A stretch of DNA of 64,000 nt, from contig JADGJT010000034.1 in assembly GCA_027604005.1 (NCBI GenBank), forward strand, positions 1-64,000, in the 5' to 3' direction. Numbering within the stretch: the first letter of the stretch is position 1; every line of letters begins with the position of its first letter. Under the pieces are notes generated by a model. It made no database searches, had not been told where the DNA came from, and saw only the letters and a list, made by a program, of their open reading frames with translations. This DNA comes from Dinochytrium kinnereticum (lineage: Eukaryota > Chytridiomycota > Chytridiomycetes > Chytridiales > Chytridiaceae). This document shows positions 44,967 to 56,650 of the stretch, piece after piece. The position numbers and the translations under genes are program-made.

Positions 44967-46066
44967 GATTATTTGGGGAGGTGATCAATACTCGACGGTT
45001 TTAAATATGCTGCCTTTCCAGAACTCCTCTTTTGCGATATTAAGGAACTCTCCAATGCCTTTCGAGCATGGGTGTGTTGGTGAATGGATTAACTCTTCAA
45101 ACTCTTAAACGACAAAAAGGCCAAAACTAAGTATTTGGCGTATTCTCCATGCAAGCATTCTCACAGGATACAGCGTCTTACCGTCTTCTAAGGAATTCTC
45201 ATTGCCGTCCACGATCACTTGAATCAAAAGAAGAAATCCGTACCGGCATCCGCAGATGCTGAGGTCTAGCTGTCAAGCCCAACCAACTTTCCCCCGTCAA
45301 ATCCGAAGATAACGCAGTAAATGCAGGGGACTGTTTTAACGATGAGTTAATACAGCGTATCAAGGTGATTCGGAAAGTGTGTTAAGAGTGGGTACTGTCC
45401 ATGTATAGTGGGAGCGAGGAGATACGTTGGGATCGACGGGCAAGATTGACGAGCAGTCAATCTAAATTCAACGGACGGAAGTCTTTGATAACCGTCCCAT
45501 GTGAACGGAATGCCCTTTCACAGGCATTGGAGTATTCCGCGTAAGAAGATGCGGCATTGCAAATATCTGTATGGTGTAAAGAAATGTATTCAAATTTCGA
45601 TTCTTTGATTATCCGAGAAAAATAAGTGGACTGTTCAAGGATGTAAAAAAAGGAAGTGAAGTAATGAAAATGATCGTGACGAGAGAAGCCGGGGGAAAGC
45701 GGGATAAAGAGCGGAGCACAGCAAAAAACGATAAATCAAAATGGATCAGGGCAAAAAAAAAAGAACCGCAGAAAGCTATTCAACGCTCTTAGGAAAAGGA
45801 ACAGAACCCCCCAAAACAACCAAGAAAAAGCGCAGAAAATCTCTTTATGCTTCGCGACTATTATTGCGCTAGCTAGGCCTCGGCGATAAAAGGGAAAAAG
45901 AAAAGAGAAAAGAAGAGGAAAAAACGAAGTACAAAAGAAAAACAAACGACGCAACGTCTACGTCTAGAAAACAAGCAATGGGTTTGTAGCGGCCCAGCCG
46001 CTCCAAGTATATCGATACAAGATACCACGAAAAAACCAGAACCACCTTAACAAAGAAATACACCTA
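44967..46066. other. Intergenic region without a supported gene
   Basis: About 1.1 kb lies between two minus-strand genes. It shows no recognisable RNA gene or repeat. The left part should carry the promoter of the REJ/GPS-like gene and the right part the 3' end of the next gene. Confidence 0.45.
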
Positions 46067-48057
46067 TCACCGCCCTCCATAATTCATTGGCGTGACGTTA
46101 AACCCTGGCTGCCCTGACTGCCCATACGCCTGCTGCTGCTGTTGATACTGCTGAAACCTCCAAGCCTCAAACTGCTGCTGCTGTTGTGCCGCCGAATAAG
46201 CAGCCCACTGTTGCTGCTGCTGCTGCTGCTGATACTGCTGGTACTGCCAAGCCTCATATTGCTGCTGATACATCGCCGCAGCGTTAGGATCGTACGGGTA
46301 CCCAGCAGGGGCGGGGTAGCCCGGATAGTAGGCTCCAGAAGTGGCGGGAGGCATCATCATCGGCATACCTAAGGGAGGCTGGGGGACAGAAGGGTAGCTT
46401 TGCTGAGGTGCAAGGGCCTGGGAGGTTGACGGAGAGGATGACGGTTTTGAGGAGGCTGATGAGGAGGCGGACGGGGAGGTTGTCATTGCAGGGGGAGAAG
46501 CAGAGCTGGCGGAAGGTGCAGAGGAAGAGGTCGCCGGAGGAGGGGAAGAAGGCGATGAGGTGCTAGTAAGGTTAGAGGAGGTGGCAGCAGCGGCAGCGCC
46601 GGCGGCCAAAATCTCATCCACCATGTTGAAGTCGCTAGCAGGAATCACAGGGGACATTAAGCTTGGGGTCGGGGAAACGGGAGGCGGAGATCTCGGGGCA
46701 GGGGGTGGCACATCCGCTGTTTGAACAATTGGCGCAGTGACGGAGAGAGGCGGGGTACTTTTTGCAATAGGGATTGAAGCAGGTGGGGGCGGGGGTGCGG
46801 GCTTTGCCATAATGTTAAAAGCAGGAGAGACAGGCGCGATAGGTTGGACCTTTATCGGCACAGGTGACGGCGGTGCGGCCCTGTTCATGAATGGCGGAGC
46901 AGGGCTCGGAGAGGCAGGGGGGGTCTCAGTCCTCGCAATAACACCGCTAGCAGGCCTGACCATTCCAGAACCTCTCTTCTTCCAAGGCAATGTCAAAAGC
47001 TCTTCATTGAACCTGTCAGACGAGCGCTTCTTGTAAATCAGGAAGCCCACAACTCCCGCGATCAAAAGGGCCACGACCAGCGCAACAACGACAAGAATGA
47101 TAACAAGACTGTTGTTGCTGCTACCGCCGCCATTGCCATTATCCCCAGAGCCATTGTTATTGTTGTTACTATTCGTGTTCCCTGGCCCACCAGAGGTAGT
47201 AGCCGCCCCACCGGTTGATCCGCTACCGGGATTCGTTGGGACAGCGGAAGAACTACCTTGGCCGGGATTCGACCCAGATGAGGCGGAGGAGGAGATGGAT
47301 GGCGCTCCGGTCGTGACGGAACCGCCTGGGATCAGGTTGAATGATGCAAGCTCGTAGTTCGGCCCTTCATCACGAAGGCTTCCAAGGATATTGTCGCTCT
47401 GCTGGTTGTGATCGGGGATGTACTCGGCGTTTATACCAAAGAATCGACGGGCTAATTTTAAATAAAAAAAGTGGAGAGGTTGGCGTCAAATACAAAAAAC
47501 AGCTTAAGGAGCTATTGGGATGAAGCAAGCCAACTCACCATTCTCTGGTGTCATGGAGATCAAGGCGTAAAAGTTGTAAGTGGTAGGATCGTACGGGCCG
47601 TAAGTGTACGTGTAGGCATACGTGTTGGGCCTGCTCTCCACGGGCCCCTTCCGCGTACAGGCCTGGTTCGCTGCTTCGACCCAAGTCTTTGAAATAATCT
47701 TTGCATAGCAATAGTAGTTACTTCCCGCAACCATGCCCGGCCGTTGGTAGACCTATGTGAAGTGGCATCCATTAGTCTCTGCTAGAAGAAAACAAAATAA
47801 AAACTGAAAGAAAGAACGTGAAAAAATAACAAGCGCAAAGCAAAAGATGGAATGAAATGCATTCGCTCTCCCCTCACCCAGATTTCTCCAGAGATTCCTG
47901 ATGCACTCGCAGCCATACTCATGATCCTGATGGGGTAGTTTTCAGTGGGAAAGGCCGGTTGAACGCCGCCCTGTGAGATAACGGAAGGTGCCATGCAGAT
48001 CATTGCCGCGGCCAGGGCAAGCCACCAGCGCATCCCGCAAGAATAAGAATCAGCCAT
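46067..48057 (-). CDS. Hypothetical secreted-type single-pass protein with Pro/Ser/Gln-rich tail
   Basis: No family recognised. Exons in coding order: 48057-47878, 47752-47539 and 47451-46067, giving 592 aa in phase. A signal peptide follows MRWW (LALAAAMICMAPSVIS), and MRWW itself may be the start (residue 9). An ectodomain of about 110 residues with only two or three Cys contains PIRIMSMA, SGEIWVYQRPGMV, YYCYAKIISKTWVEAANQAC and a Tyr/Thr-rich stretch. A Ser/Gly/Asn linker leads to the membrane helix (LVIILVVVALVVALLIAGVV). The cytosolic tail of about 320 residues is Pro/Ser-rich and ends with several Gln runs, with YQQQ and QQQQQ blocks and alternating Trp/Tyr. It shares the plan of the WSC and REJ/GPS proteins in this window but no visible homology to them. 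Confidence 0.65.
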
Positions 48058-48394
48058 TATGTGTGCTCCGTGGTGAGAACAGTGCACAGTGGGGGATGCG
48101 GGGAGCACCGTTTGTTGCCTGGTGGTCACCGGTGGAGACGTGGTGAAGGAGGGGAGGGGTGAAGGGCCAGAAAAAAGAAACCAAATTTGAGCGTCAAGGT
48201 TTTTGCACGACGGGAAAAGTCTATTTGTGACTGCAATCCTTCCTGGTCAACGACAAGGAAGTCTGCGCTGGACGGATGCTGCTGGGAATGACACGCTTGC
48301 CGCTGGAATAAAGCGCGGACTGCTGGGATAACGAAACACATGAATCGATAAATACGCGAGTGGATGGATGATATTCAACGACGCGCTGCCCTCC

Positions 48395-49456
48395 TCACAC
48401 GCCGTCAGCCGACAGGGAGTTGATGGCCGCGCGAATCGCCATCTTTGACCTGCCCCCCCCCACACCATCGCTGTACGCGTGATCATCCCCGTCCTCAGGG
48501 TCAAGCACCTTCTTTTGAACGAGGTACGCCTCAAAGTCTTCAATATCACATCTACCCCCCGCAGTCGACCCTGAGCTCTTTGTCCATCCAGAAATCTCAT
48601 CTGAGATCCGGAGAAGAGTGACAGCAAGCTCACCGCCTCGATAGACGAGCAAAGCCGGGAGGGCGATGTCGTCAAAGTGCCTGTCGGCCTTTGTTGACAC
48701 GATGCGAAGGAACCTTGTGTGTTGGTATTTGGGAGCCAGTATGGAGAGAAAGGCATTGACGAGACGGCAAGCATCATGAGAAGGTTGGTAGAGATGCATG
48801 ACAACCGTGGTGGACTCGGCGACGCCGTCTCCCTCGATGGAGGAGACATACTGGTCGACATCAATCTCGTTAAAAGTGCCGAATCGAGGGCGTGCACTTG
48901 AGATTGCAATCTCCTGCATTCTCTTCATACGGTACTCTTTGAGGTATTGATCATCCTCGCTCTCGAGTAAACGAAGAATGGCATCCTCCTCGTCCTCGCC
49001 AAGCTCATCTTCTCCATCACCAGCATCCTCGCCTCTTCTCTCCCTATCCTCCCTCTGGATCTCCCTCTCGATCCACCCAGACTTCATGGCAGTCGCAGAA
49101 AGCTTTTGAGCCTCCAATCTTTCCTTCTCAGAGGCCCTTGCCCTCTCCTGCCGCTCATGGAATTTGAAGTCCGCAATAACACCTTTGGGGCCAGTCATGG
49201 CTCCACCGATGCCCAGGTTCTGCCTCGTGACGTTATCTTTGACGATCCGGGATGCTTGCTTGGAGAGAGCGGGATCGGATGAGGAGGACGAGGGCCTGAA
49301 TGCCCATTCCTTCTCCTTCTCGTCCCAATCAAGGCTGCGACGGTCGTCCTCGATGTCGGCAGCGGAGGCAGCTGCGTTCATGGTCCTCGATCCGTCCATC
49401 TTGTCGTCGACGGCCATACCCTGAATGGCGGCGATGATGACCTCGTCCTGGTTCAT
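48395..49456 (-). CDS. Phosducin-like protein (PhLP1 class)
   Basis: Phosducin-like proteins of class I help the CCT chaperonin fold G-protein beta subunits and assemble beta-gamma dimers in the cytosol. A single exon encodes 353 aa from the ATG at 49456; an upstream in-frame ATG at 49564 is possible but precedes an atypical sequence. GPKGVIADFKFHE is the helix-1 motif of the phosducin/PhLP1 class. It is followed by a Glu/Arg/Asp-rich helix and YLKEYRMKRMQEI. The C-terminal thioredoxin-like fold begins at FGTFNEIDVDQYVSSI and contains VVMHLYQPSHDACRLVN, FLRIVSTKA and LPALLVYRGGELAVTLLRI, all at expected spacing. No thioredoxin CxxC is present, as is normal in the family. Confidence 0.9.
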   Translation of the reverse strand: MNQDEVIIAAIQGMAVDDKMDGSRTMNAAASAADIEDDRRSLDWDEKEKEWAFRPSSSSSDPALSKQASRIVKDNVTRQNLGIGGAMTGPKGVIADFKFHERQERARASEKERLEAQKLSATAMKSGWIEREIQREDRERRGEDAGDGEDELGEDEEDAILRLLESEDDQYLKEYRMKRMQEIAISSARPRFGTFNEIDVDQYVSSIEGDGVAESTTVVMHLYQPSHDACRLVNAFLSILAPKYQHTRFLRIVSTKADRHFDDIALPALLVYRGGELAVTLLRISDEISGWTKSSGSTAGGRCDIEDFEAYLVQKKVLDPEDGDDHAYSDGVGGGRSKMAIRAAINSLSADGV

Positions 49457-49905
49457 GTTTGCAACAGTTTGGTCGACTCCTTTCTTTTTGTTTTGAGATG
49501 TCTGGTGCAACGACGGACGAGGGAGGTGACAAACCAGTTGCAAGAGGAGGTTGCATTCATTCATTCAGTCAACACGCACCGGCATCCGCGCCCACCCCGT
49601 CCCGATGGACGGCGCGCTCAACGCGACACGGCATATCCCATCACAGCCAGTCCGCGCGCGTCGTGCTGCGTCTGGACGTCCAGTCCAGTCCATCCAAGAG
49701 TCACCTGTGTGAAATTTATTGATCACGACTTCCACTAAACACGACAACGCGTATTTGTGACTCACCCTGATGCCCTGGCCACCAACGACCATCACAATGA
49801 GACGGCACAGCAGTATAAAAGCCCTCTGACCACCTCTCACCCCGCTAACTGCTGCAAGCTGAACATCTATAAACACCACCTGAAGTTGAAGGACAGGAAG
49901 AAATC
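49457..49905. promoter_or_regulatory. Divergent promoter region, phosducin-like / universal stress protein
   Basis: These 449 bases lie between divergent genes. On the plus strand a TATA box (TATAAAAG) is at 49814-49821, 85-92 bases before the stress-protein ATG. Confidence 0.5.
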
Positions 49906-50614
49906 ATGGACGCTACACGCACCAACCTCCCCACTGCTGCTGACGCTGCCCTGATCCATGAGGAAGAGGTCCACGACACCGTCCACGCCAACGCCCAGAA
50001 ACACACTGCCCCCGCTGAAAGGGTCATTGCCATTGCCGTCGATGGCAGCCCGTCCTCAAAGGTCGCGTTTGACTGGGCCGTGAAGAATGTGGTTCGTCCA
50101 GAGCTTGACCAAGTCATAATTCTCTGTGAGTTTTTTTCTCACTCCTTTTTGCTTGTTTGCGTGATCTCCGCTGACATTTTTGTTTGTTTGTTTTATAGCC
50201 GCAAGACCTCATGCCATGCTCCCGCAGGAGATTGAGATCGCGGTATATTGATTCTTCTCCACTCACCTTTGGAAAAGTGAACTAATCCCTTAACAAACCT
50301 TTCAGAGGAAAAAAGGCGCCCACACCATCGTTCGCAACTTTGCCGACACTTTACCTCCCTACAAGTACCGAGTTCGGGCGATTGCCCTCGTTGGTAAGTC
50401 ATCAACTCCACAACACCAACTTCCCTCTCACTCACTCGTTTATCTTTAAGGCGACCCTCGGGAATCCATCACAAAGAAATGCGAGGAGCTTAAAGCTGAC
50501 ATTGTTGTTGTTGGGTCAAGAAATTTGGGACCAGTGAAGAGGGCGCTTTTGGGATCAGTGTCGGAGTATGTTGTCAGACACTGCTCGTGCTCAGTTGTTG
50601 TCGCAAGAGGGTGA
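49906..50614 (+). CDS. Universal stress protein (UspA fold)
   Basis: Universal stress proteins are small Rossmann-like nucleotide-binding proteins linked to stress survival. Exons: 49906-50125, 50199-50242, 50306-50393 and 50451-50614, giving 171 aa in phase. A 38-residue N-terminal extension precedes VIAIAVDGSPSSKVAFDWAV, the first strand with its conserved Asp. The end carries ADIVVVGSRNLGPVKRALLG and then SVSEYVVRHCSCSVVVARG. This matches the ATP-site pattern G-2x-G-9x-G(S/T), except that the second Gly is Asn. A strong TATA box in front suggests regulated or high expression. Whether ATP is bound with the Asn change is open. Confidence 0.9.
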
Positions 50615-50932
50615 AGGCCGCTGTTAACTTGTGTGCAGCTGTGCTTATGGGTGAAGAGCGCCGTTTTATGCAATCACTTGTTGTTTCCCCTTCTTATTGA
50701 TATTGACTTTATTTATTCTCTTCTCGGCAAGCAATACCTTAAAAAAAAAGAATAAAAATAACCAAAAGGGCACCCAAGCCCTCACCATTATCAAAAACGC
50801 GACCTATAATCTAATTATCATGTATGTAAAACAAATACAACCGGCCGTTCAAAATGAAGAAAAACAGTAAGACCATAATTTATAACCCGTCAACCTCATC
50901 TCATCACAAAAGTTCTTCACTACTCTACCTCA

Positions 50933-51420
50933 TTAAGTGGAAGAATATCGAGGGCCATAGTTAAAGGAAGGATTTAGAGTTTTGAGTCGTTGTCGCGTTC
51001 GGCGCGCAAGCGGATGGATTTGTCGAGCATCAGTTGCGGCAGGAGAAATGTAATAACAATTCATAACAATAACAATAGCTGTCAGATGTGTGTATGGTGT
51101 GAGATACCTAGGTTCAAACATGATCCCCCAATACCGGGTCATCACTTATCAACCAACGAAGCATCATGCTCCATAGCACCATGCTTGGCCATCATCCATA
51201 AGTTAACCTTCTTTCCCCCCTTTTCATCCCCATACCCGACGGGCATGGCTTGGTCCGCAAAGGTCTTTGCAGAGATGAGCTCCAATTGCATTTGAGGACA
51301 TCTTGTCGTGAGATGCCGTGACGTGGAATTAACCAAGGCCTTTGTGAAAGGACATGGTGCCATATTGGAATGGTGCTGGAGACCAAGCATCAAAGGATAT
51401 GTGTGAGGTGAACGCAGAAT
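50933..51420 (-). pseudogene. Decayed heme-thiolate peroxidase (paralogue of the gene at 55759-56650)
   Basis: On the minus strand, fragments that line up in order with the intact gene occur in different frames: FDAWSP, MAPCPF, PRHGISRQDVL, the block ending GAMEHDASL, DDPVLGD, and the C-terminal LRAERDNDSK and LNPSFNY. The proximal Cys (PCP) and the EHD site are still readable, but at least three small frame changes separate them. Stops follow, and the last third is missing. No splice sites explain the frame changes. I call it a pseudogene; a badly assembled real gene is the alternative. Confidence 0.7.
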
Positions 51421-52168
51421 GCTGATCAAGGACGACCCGCAGACGCACACCAGCACCGCATCCCTTTCTCTGAGAATAACACCCGGCAGTGCATCGTCTC
51501 ATCATTCGCACCATCAGGTCTCAGCAGTCCAGACCAAAGCGCCAGGCTTGCTGCAGAGTCGTCTCAAGAAGTCATGTTGCCTTTCCAATTGTTGAAAAGT
51601 AAAATTTTCTACCGGCTTGTGTTCCCTCTTTTCCCACAAATTAAACAAACGGTGGGCATCATTCCTCCCTGTCACCGGCGGAGACGGACGCACGGCAGAG
51701 AGACGGGCAATCCGAGAGACGACTGCATGCCGCACCGGAAAGGCCTTGATGTGTCATTGGAGAAGCGGAATGCTTGGGCTGGATGCGTCGGATGGATGTT
51801 CATTGGGATGGATGGATGGGATGGTTGGCGTGTTTGGTTGACGGGGGGTGCTGGAGGCCCTGATTGCCTTTGCAATCATCGTTTATTTGTGGCGGGAGAG
51901 ACATTGCCGATGCTCCCATTGTATATGGAGGGAAGTGTGGTGGGATGATATCGGTCTCATGGATACAAGAAGGAGTCTGTGAGGAAACCAACCACTGGAG
52001 TCAAATCGAGGCGATCGGATCACCTCAAATGGACCGTCTCTCTCTTGCACACGTCTCTCTCCTGCATGCGCAAACTGTCTCTCGCCGTCTTGTTTCTTCG
52101 ACTATTATTGAACCCTTTAAGGCTTTGACGGCCCCTAACCCTTTCCCCTCTTCTTTCTTGTAATAGTA
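51421..52168. other. Upstream region of ribosomal protein uL2
   Basis: No gene is seen. A GGAT/GGATG-rich short repeat lies near 51789-51826, and a pyrimidine-rich leader (CTCTTCTTTCTTG) ends just before the uL2 ATG. Confidence 0.4.
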
Positions 52169-53003
52169 ATGGGTCGCGTTATCCGTGCTCAGAGGAAGGG
52201 TGCCGGTGGCATCTTCAAGGCCCACGTTAAGAAGCGCCAGGGAGCCGCTAAGTACCGCTCCATCGACTTTGCCGAGCGTCACGGTTACATCCGTGGTATC
52301 GTCAAGGAGATTGTTCACGACCCTGGACGTGGTGCTCCCCTTGCCAAGGTGGTCTTTAAGGACCCCTACAGGTACAGGCAGCGTGAGGAGACCTTCATTG
52401 CCTCTGAGGGTCTTTTCACTGGGCAGTTCATCTACGCTGGAAAGAAAGGTGGGTTTTCTCTTTTGACCGTTTTTTAGAGTTGATATGCTCACAGTTGTCT
52501 TTATTTTAATTCTTATAGCGTCTTTGAACGTTGGTAACGTCCTCCCCGTCGGTACCATGCCTGAGGGTACCATCATCTGCAACGTCGAGTCCCGCACCGG
52601 CGACCGTGGATCCCTTGCCCGTGTCTCTGGCAACTACGCCACCATCATTGGCCACAACACCGATGACGGCTCCACCCGTATTAAGCTCCCCTCTGGTGCT
52701 AAGAAGCTTGTCCCCTCTGACTGTCGTGCCACCGTTGGTATCGTTGCTGGTGGAGGTAGGATTGACAAGCCCCTCCTTAAGGCCGGTGCTGCTCACCACA
52801 AGTACCGCGTCAAGAGGAACTGCTGGCCCAAGACTCGTGGTGTGGCTATGAACCCTGTTGATCACCCTCACGGTGGTGGTAACCACCAGCACATTGGTCA
52901 CGCTTCGACCGTGTCGCGTTACGCTCCCCCTGGACAGAAGGTTGGTCTCATTGCTGCCAGGAGGACTGGTCTGCTCCGCGGTTCCAAGAAGGTCAAGGAA
53001 TAA
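52169..53003 (+). CDS. RPL2: 60S ribosomal protein uL2 (yeast L2, human L8)
   Basis: uL2 lies at the peptidyl-transferase centre of the large ribosomal subunit. Exons 52169-52448 and 52519-53003 encode 254 aa, the length of yeast L2. It begins [19 protein letters not shown] and contains [18 protein letters not shown]. The near-invariant [16 protein letters not shown], whose His residues sit at the catalytic centre, is present, as is the ending [11 protein letters not shown]. Codon use is strongly biased to C- and T-ending codons, unlike its neighbours, as expected for a highly expressed gene. A single short intron interrupts the Gly-Lys-Lys-Ala junction in phase 1. Confidence 0.97.
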
Positions 53004-54008
53004 ATGTGATGGCAATTGCATTTGTGTCTGGGCTTTTGGTGTTCTCTTTTGCCTTGCTCTGGCGACTGTATGCTAGACGGCATGATAACGGGGTATTGCT
53101 TTGTCTTTGGGTTCCTCTCTTGCTTCTGTCTGTTGAGGAGTGGGACATTCAAGTGAAAAATAGACCTTGCATTGTTTGTTTATTAATTGTTATTGACTGT
53201 GAGGTCTTGATAGTCATGTCCATTTGCCACCGAAAGGCCATAAATTTTGGTGGTAAATATTGAGAGTAAGTTACTGTTCAATTGCACATTGGCGTGCTAC
53301 TACTGAACTGAACGCGCGCTGTCACTGAAGTCACGACGCGCTCGTTATTCCTTGAAGAACTTCTCACGCCGTAATGCATCTCGACGCATTCCGGATCACC
53401 TGCTCAGGAAGCAACAAACGTCCGGCGAGCCAATGCCTCGGAAGATGGAAGACACTGCCTGGGTGTTCTGTGGTAGATTCTTCCATTGAACAGTCTGGAG
53501 AGGCGATGCCAGCCATCGCCGTGGAAAGTGTGCGCGCATGCACGGCCATGCTGAGTAAGTGGAACGGCGCATAACTAAAAAAAGTTCAGGGGTGTTTGTC
53601 TAGCATCCGATTGTCGCATCTGCCATTCGGCACACGCGTTCCAGGTAAACGGTGAAAAGAACACAGGGGGAAAACAAGGAACCAGTGGACGCTTGGTCGT
53701 CCCCAATACAGCTCCAATTATTTATTATTTTATTTTCCACCCAAAAAATCAGTTGTGGGTGGATTTACCCTTAATCAACGTCGCTCTTTCGCTGCGTAGC
53801 TCGAGACGTTCAGGGCGTTTGGGTAGCTGGTCAGGTTGCGACGCGACGGTGGCCGTCTGGGAACTGTGGTTGATTAATCACGATTGGTTAGTGATCAGAG
53901 GGTTTTCTGGAGGCTTCCCCTCTTTAGCCCTCGCTGTCGTTGTGCCGGTCCACGGGCCCAATAAAAAAGGTGATTACAGCACCGTAGACCCACAAGTGCA
54001 TTGGTGCG
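53004..54008. other. Intergenic region without a supported gene
   Basis: About 1 kb lies between two plus-strand genes. An open frame of 66 codons at 53374-53574 has no recognisable feature. Near 53870-53890 there is a GATTAATC palindrome next to CGATTGG, an inverted CCAAT site, which may serve the F-box gene. Confidence 0.4.
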
Positions 54009-55391
54009 ATGCTCATGACGGACCTTCCGAATGAGCTGCTTGCTCAGATCATATCTTGGTTGGCGCTTGGGGTGTATTCGCAATGTGCATCGGATGTTGT
54101 CAATGTGCTTGCCACTTGCTCTTCGCTTCATAAGGCGGGATGGGATAGCCCAGAGGTTTGGTCGAGGCTTTTGAATACTAGGTTTGTTGTTCTTCTCCTT
54201 TTGGACTGTCCTCATGGCTGAGACTTTCGACAGATATGACCCCCTTTTGGCACCGCTTGAGGTTTCCGCAAAATCGTTGATGAGAACTCGAGTGCAGATG
54301 CTTGACCTTCCGCTTCGGATGAACATGCATGAGAGGAGGGTTATTTCTGCGGATGAGATGAGGGAGATTGAGATGTACATTGATGTGATGAGGCAGATTG
54401 TTTTGGAGCACGGTGAGCGACAAAATCAGGGTTTCTTTTCTATTCTGTTTCTCGTGATGTATCCGTAGCCTGGTTTGGGCTAATGATTTTGTCAAGTTCA
54501 TAAGAATATTGAGGTTATTGCTACAGCTCCCCACACGATACCATTCCTTGTTGCTCTTCGCGGTGTGCTTGGGGCTTCGTTCTCGAATTGGTCCAAGGCA
54601 CTGGATTTGTTTCAGATTCTATCCCATGTTCAAACATGTGGTGAGTGGCCCATCAGGTCCATTTATTGAAATTGGCGGACCCCGCATGGCTCATGTCTAA
54701 GTGCGATTCTTTGTTCACCACAACTATAGGCAATCAGCCAGTGTTCAGTGGGATCGCTCAAAATTATCCTGATTTGTAAGTGAGCCTTTTCCTTTCTGTT
54801 GCTTTTGCACCCGTCTGTTCTCAGGCTCGATTTTACTTAGTTTCAATGATGTTCTAAAATCCCAATAGCTTAAATCTGGAAGGATCCGAGCTACACCGGA
54901 TTGATTTCAACAGCAGCACTGTCACCTTCACTGATGCCTACCGCATCCACGTCTTCCTCTCCACCTTCTACTTCCCAAATCTCCCCGGCTTTCTGCTCCC
55001 TCCACCTCTTTTCCGTCCCATTAATCGTCACACTCTCACAGCAGACACTATCGCTCACCTCGAAGGCACATGGGTGGGGTATTATGTTGACGCGCGAATC
55101 ATATTTGGAGCCGTTGACGGAAAGATGTCGTTCACCCTTACTTTCATGAGTGAAGAGGAGGAGCCTCATTATGAGGATGGGAAGGCTGTCTTGGTGAAGC
55201 ATTTTAAAGGTGAAGGACGGGATACTGTTAGCCCTTTTGCAATGAGGGGGAGGGTTGAGGTTGAGACGGGACGATTTGTGACTTTGAAGGATTATCAATC
55301 GCATTCTTGGAATTATGTTGGATTTTTGACTGAGTTTGGGATGCTTGGGAGTTGGGGGGGTGGGACCTTTTGGTGTTGGAGGGAAGGGTAA
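54009..55391 (+). CDS. F-box protein
   Basis: F-box proteins connect substrates to the SCF ubiquitin ligase through Skp1. Exons: 54009-54181, 54234-54412, 54527-54640, 54730-54775 and 54869-55391, giving 344 aa with phases intact. The F-box is at the N-terminus (DLPNELLAQIISWL, then LATCSSLHKAGWDSPEVWSR). The C-terminal region has GTWVGYYVDAR, KMSFTLTFMSEEE, a GEGRD/F-x-RGRVE pattern, LKDYQSHSWNYVG and GGGTFWCW. This looks like the beta-rich C-terminal domain of many fungal F-box proteins that ends in GTFWLW. A second in-frame ATG lies two codons downstream and begins MTDLPNE. The substrate is unknown. Confidence 0.82.
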
Positions 55392-55758
55392 TGGGAGGGG
55401 GGGTTTTTTTTTCTTTTACTGTTCATCTTTTTGTCTCATATCTATTTTGTAAATGATGAAATTGCATTGTGCATAAAGGGCAACGATCGTGTTAATTTGG
55501 ATGAGTTTTTATGCCATCATTAATCACGTTTGTTAAAGGTGGTTAACTTTTCTTTTTTTCTTTCTTTCCTTCTTTTTGATTCTCGTACATATATACAAAG
55601 CTATGAAATAATCGGCCACCAAACAAATGCCACATGAAAGAGCAAAAACGGACTCTTTTCGACTGAAAGAATGAGGGAGGAAATGAAGGCGAAATCGCGA
55701 ACAGAAAAAAACAAACAAAACAAAACAAAACAAAACAAAAACCATCTCCCCCCCAACC
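55392..55758. other. Convergent 3' region
   Basis: These 367 bases lie between convergent F-box and peroxidase genes. A (CAAAA)n run is at 55711-55741, plus G and T homopolymers. No gene seen. Confidence 0.5.
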
Positions 55759-56650
55759 CTAAACCACAACCTCACGCTGCCCATCCTGCGCCAAAAACCC
55801 CGTAAACCCACGATAAGTCCTCGATCGGATGTAATTCAGCAAACTCAGCATCTCGAAAAATCCCACATTCCTCGGCTCCCAACCCAAATGAGCCGGAAAC
55901 CTCTCCTCCTTGATGAGTGAGTCCAACCAGTCCACTCTGATACCAGGCTGCCTTGAGTCTCGTGCGGAGCGATTCGGATCAGCTCGAAGAATGAGGAAAA
56001 GGATGGCAGCCTCACCGTTGGCCGTGTAGCGCTCTTTGTAGGTGTAGGTGAAGTTTGGGTTACGAGTTCGAGAGTCGTCTTCACGGAGGATTCGAAATTG
56101 AATCAGATCTTCGAGGGTTATGTGAGTGGAGTCTTGGCTTAGAGATCGGAGTTGGTTGTCTGGTTGCGGGTAAGGGGTTTTGGGTGAATGGTTTTCTTTT
56201 TTTTGTTTTTTGTACGTGTTTGAATGCCAACTTACACATTGTTAAATTCACGTGAACGTTATCTCCTAAGGCTGCGTCGTCCCTTGTCATTGATGCGTCG
56301 TGCTCGAGTACGCCATGAGGTCGGAGGTTTCCAACATCCACTCTTTTGACACCGTCTTGGTCGGTGTAGCCCGCATCAAGAGCCGAGCTGGTGAAGAAGG
56401 AAGTGGACGAGCTGTCTAGCTTCATGATGTCTTTCATGGCATGCGTCAACTGCTCCTTGGTCATGCCATGACGAGGTAATATGCCGTGGTTGACAAAGCT
56501 GTTAACAAACGGGCAAGGTGCCATGTCAGACTGATTCGATGGCGTCCATGAATCAAATGGGGAGTCGTTGGCGACAGCTGCAGTCGATGAGGGGAAGGCC
56601 ACCACTGTTGACGCGGCTGTTGATACGAGAGCGAGGATGGATAGATGCAT
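55759..56650 (-). CDS. Secreted heme-thiolate peroxidase (chloroperoxidase / unspecific peroxygenase family)
   Basis: These secreted enzymes use hydrogen peroxide and a Cys-ligated heme to oxygenate or halogenate organic compounds. Exons in coding order 56650-56236 and 56159-55759 give 271 aa. There is a signal peptide (MHLSILALVSTAASTVVAF). MAPCPFVNSFVNHGILPRHG contains the PCP heme-ligand Cys. LEHDASMTRDD carries the EHD magnesium/acid site, and ALGDNVHVN follows. The second exon holds LEDLIQFRILREDDSRTRNP and a Phe/Leu-rich C-terminal helix. The size fits the short subfamily. It is divergent from RPB4, with only 120 bases between start codons. A decayed paralogue lies about 4.3 kb to the left on the same strand. 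Confidence 0.92.
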
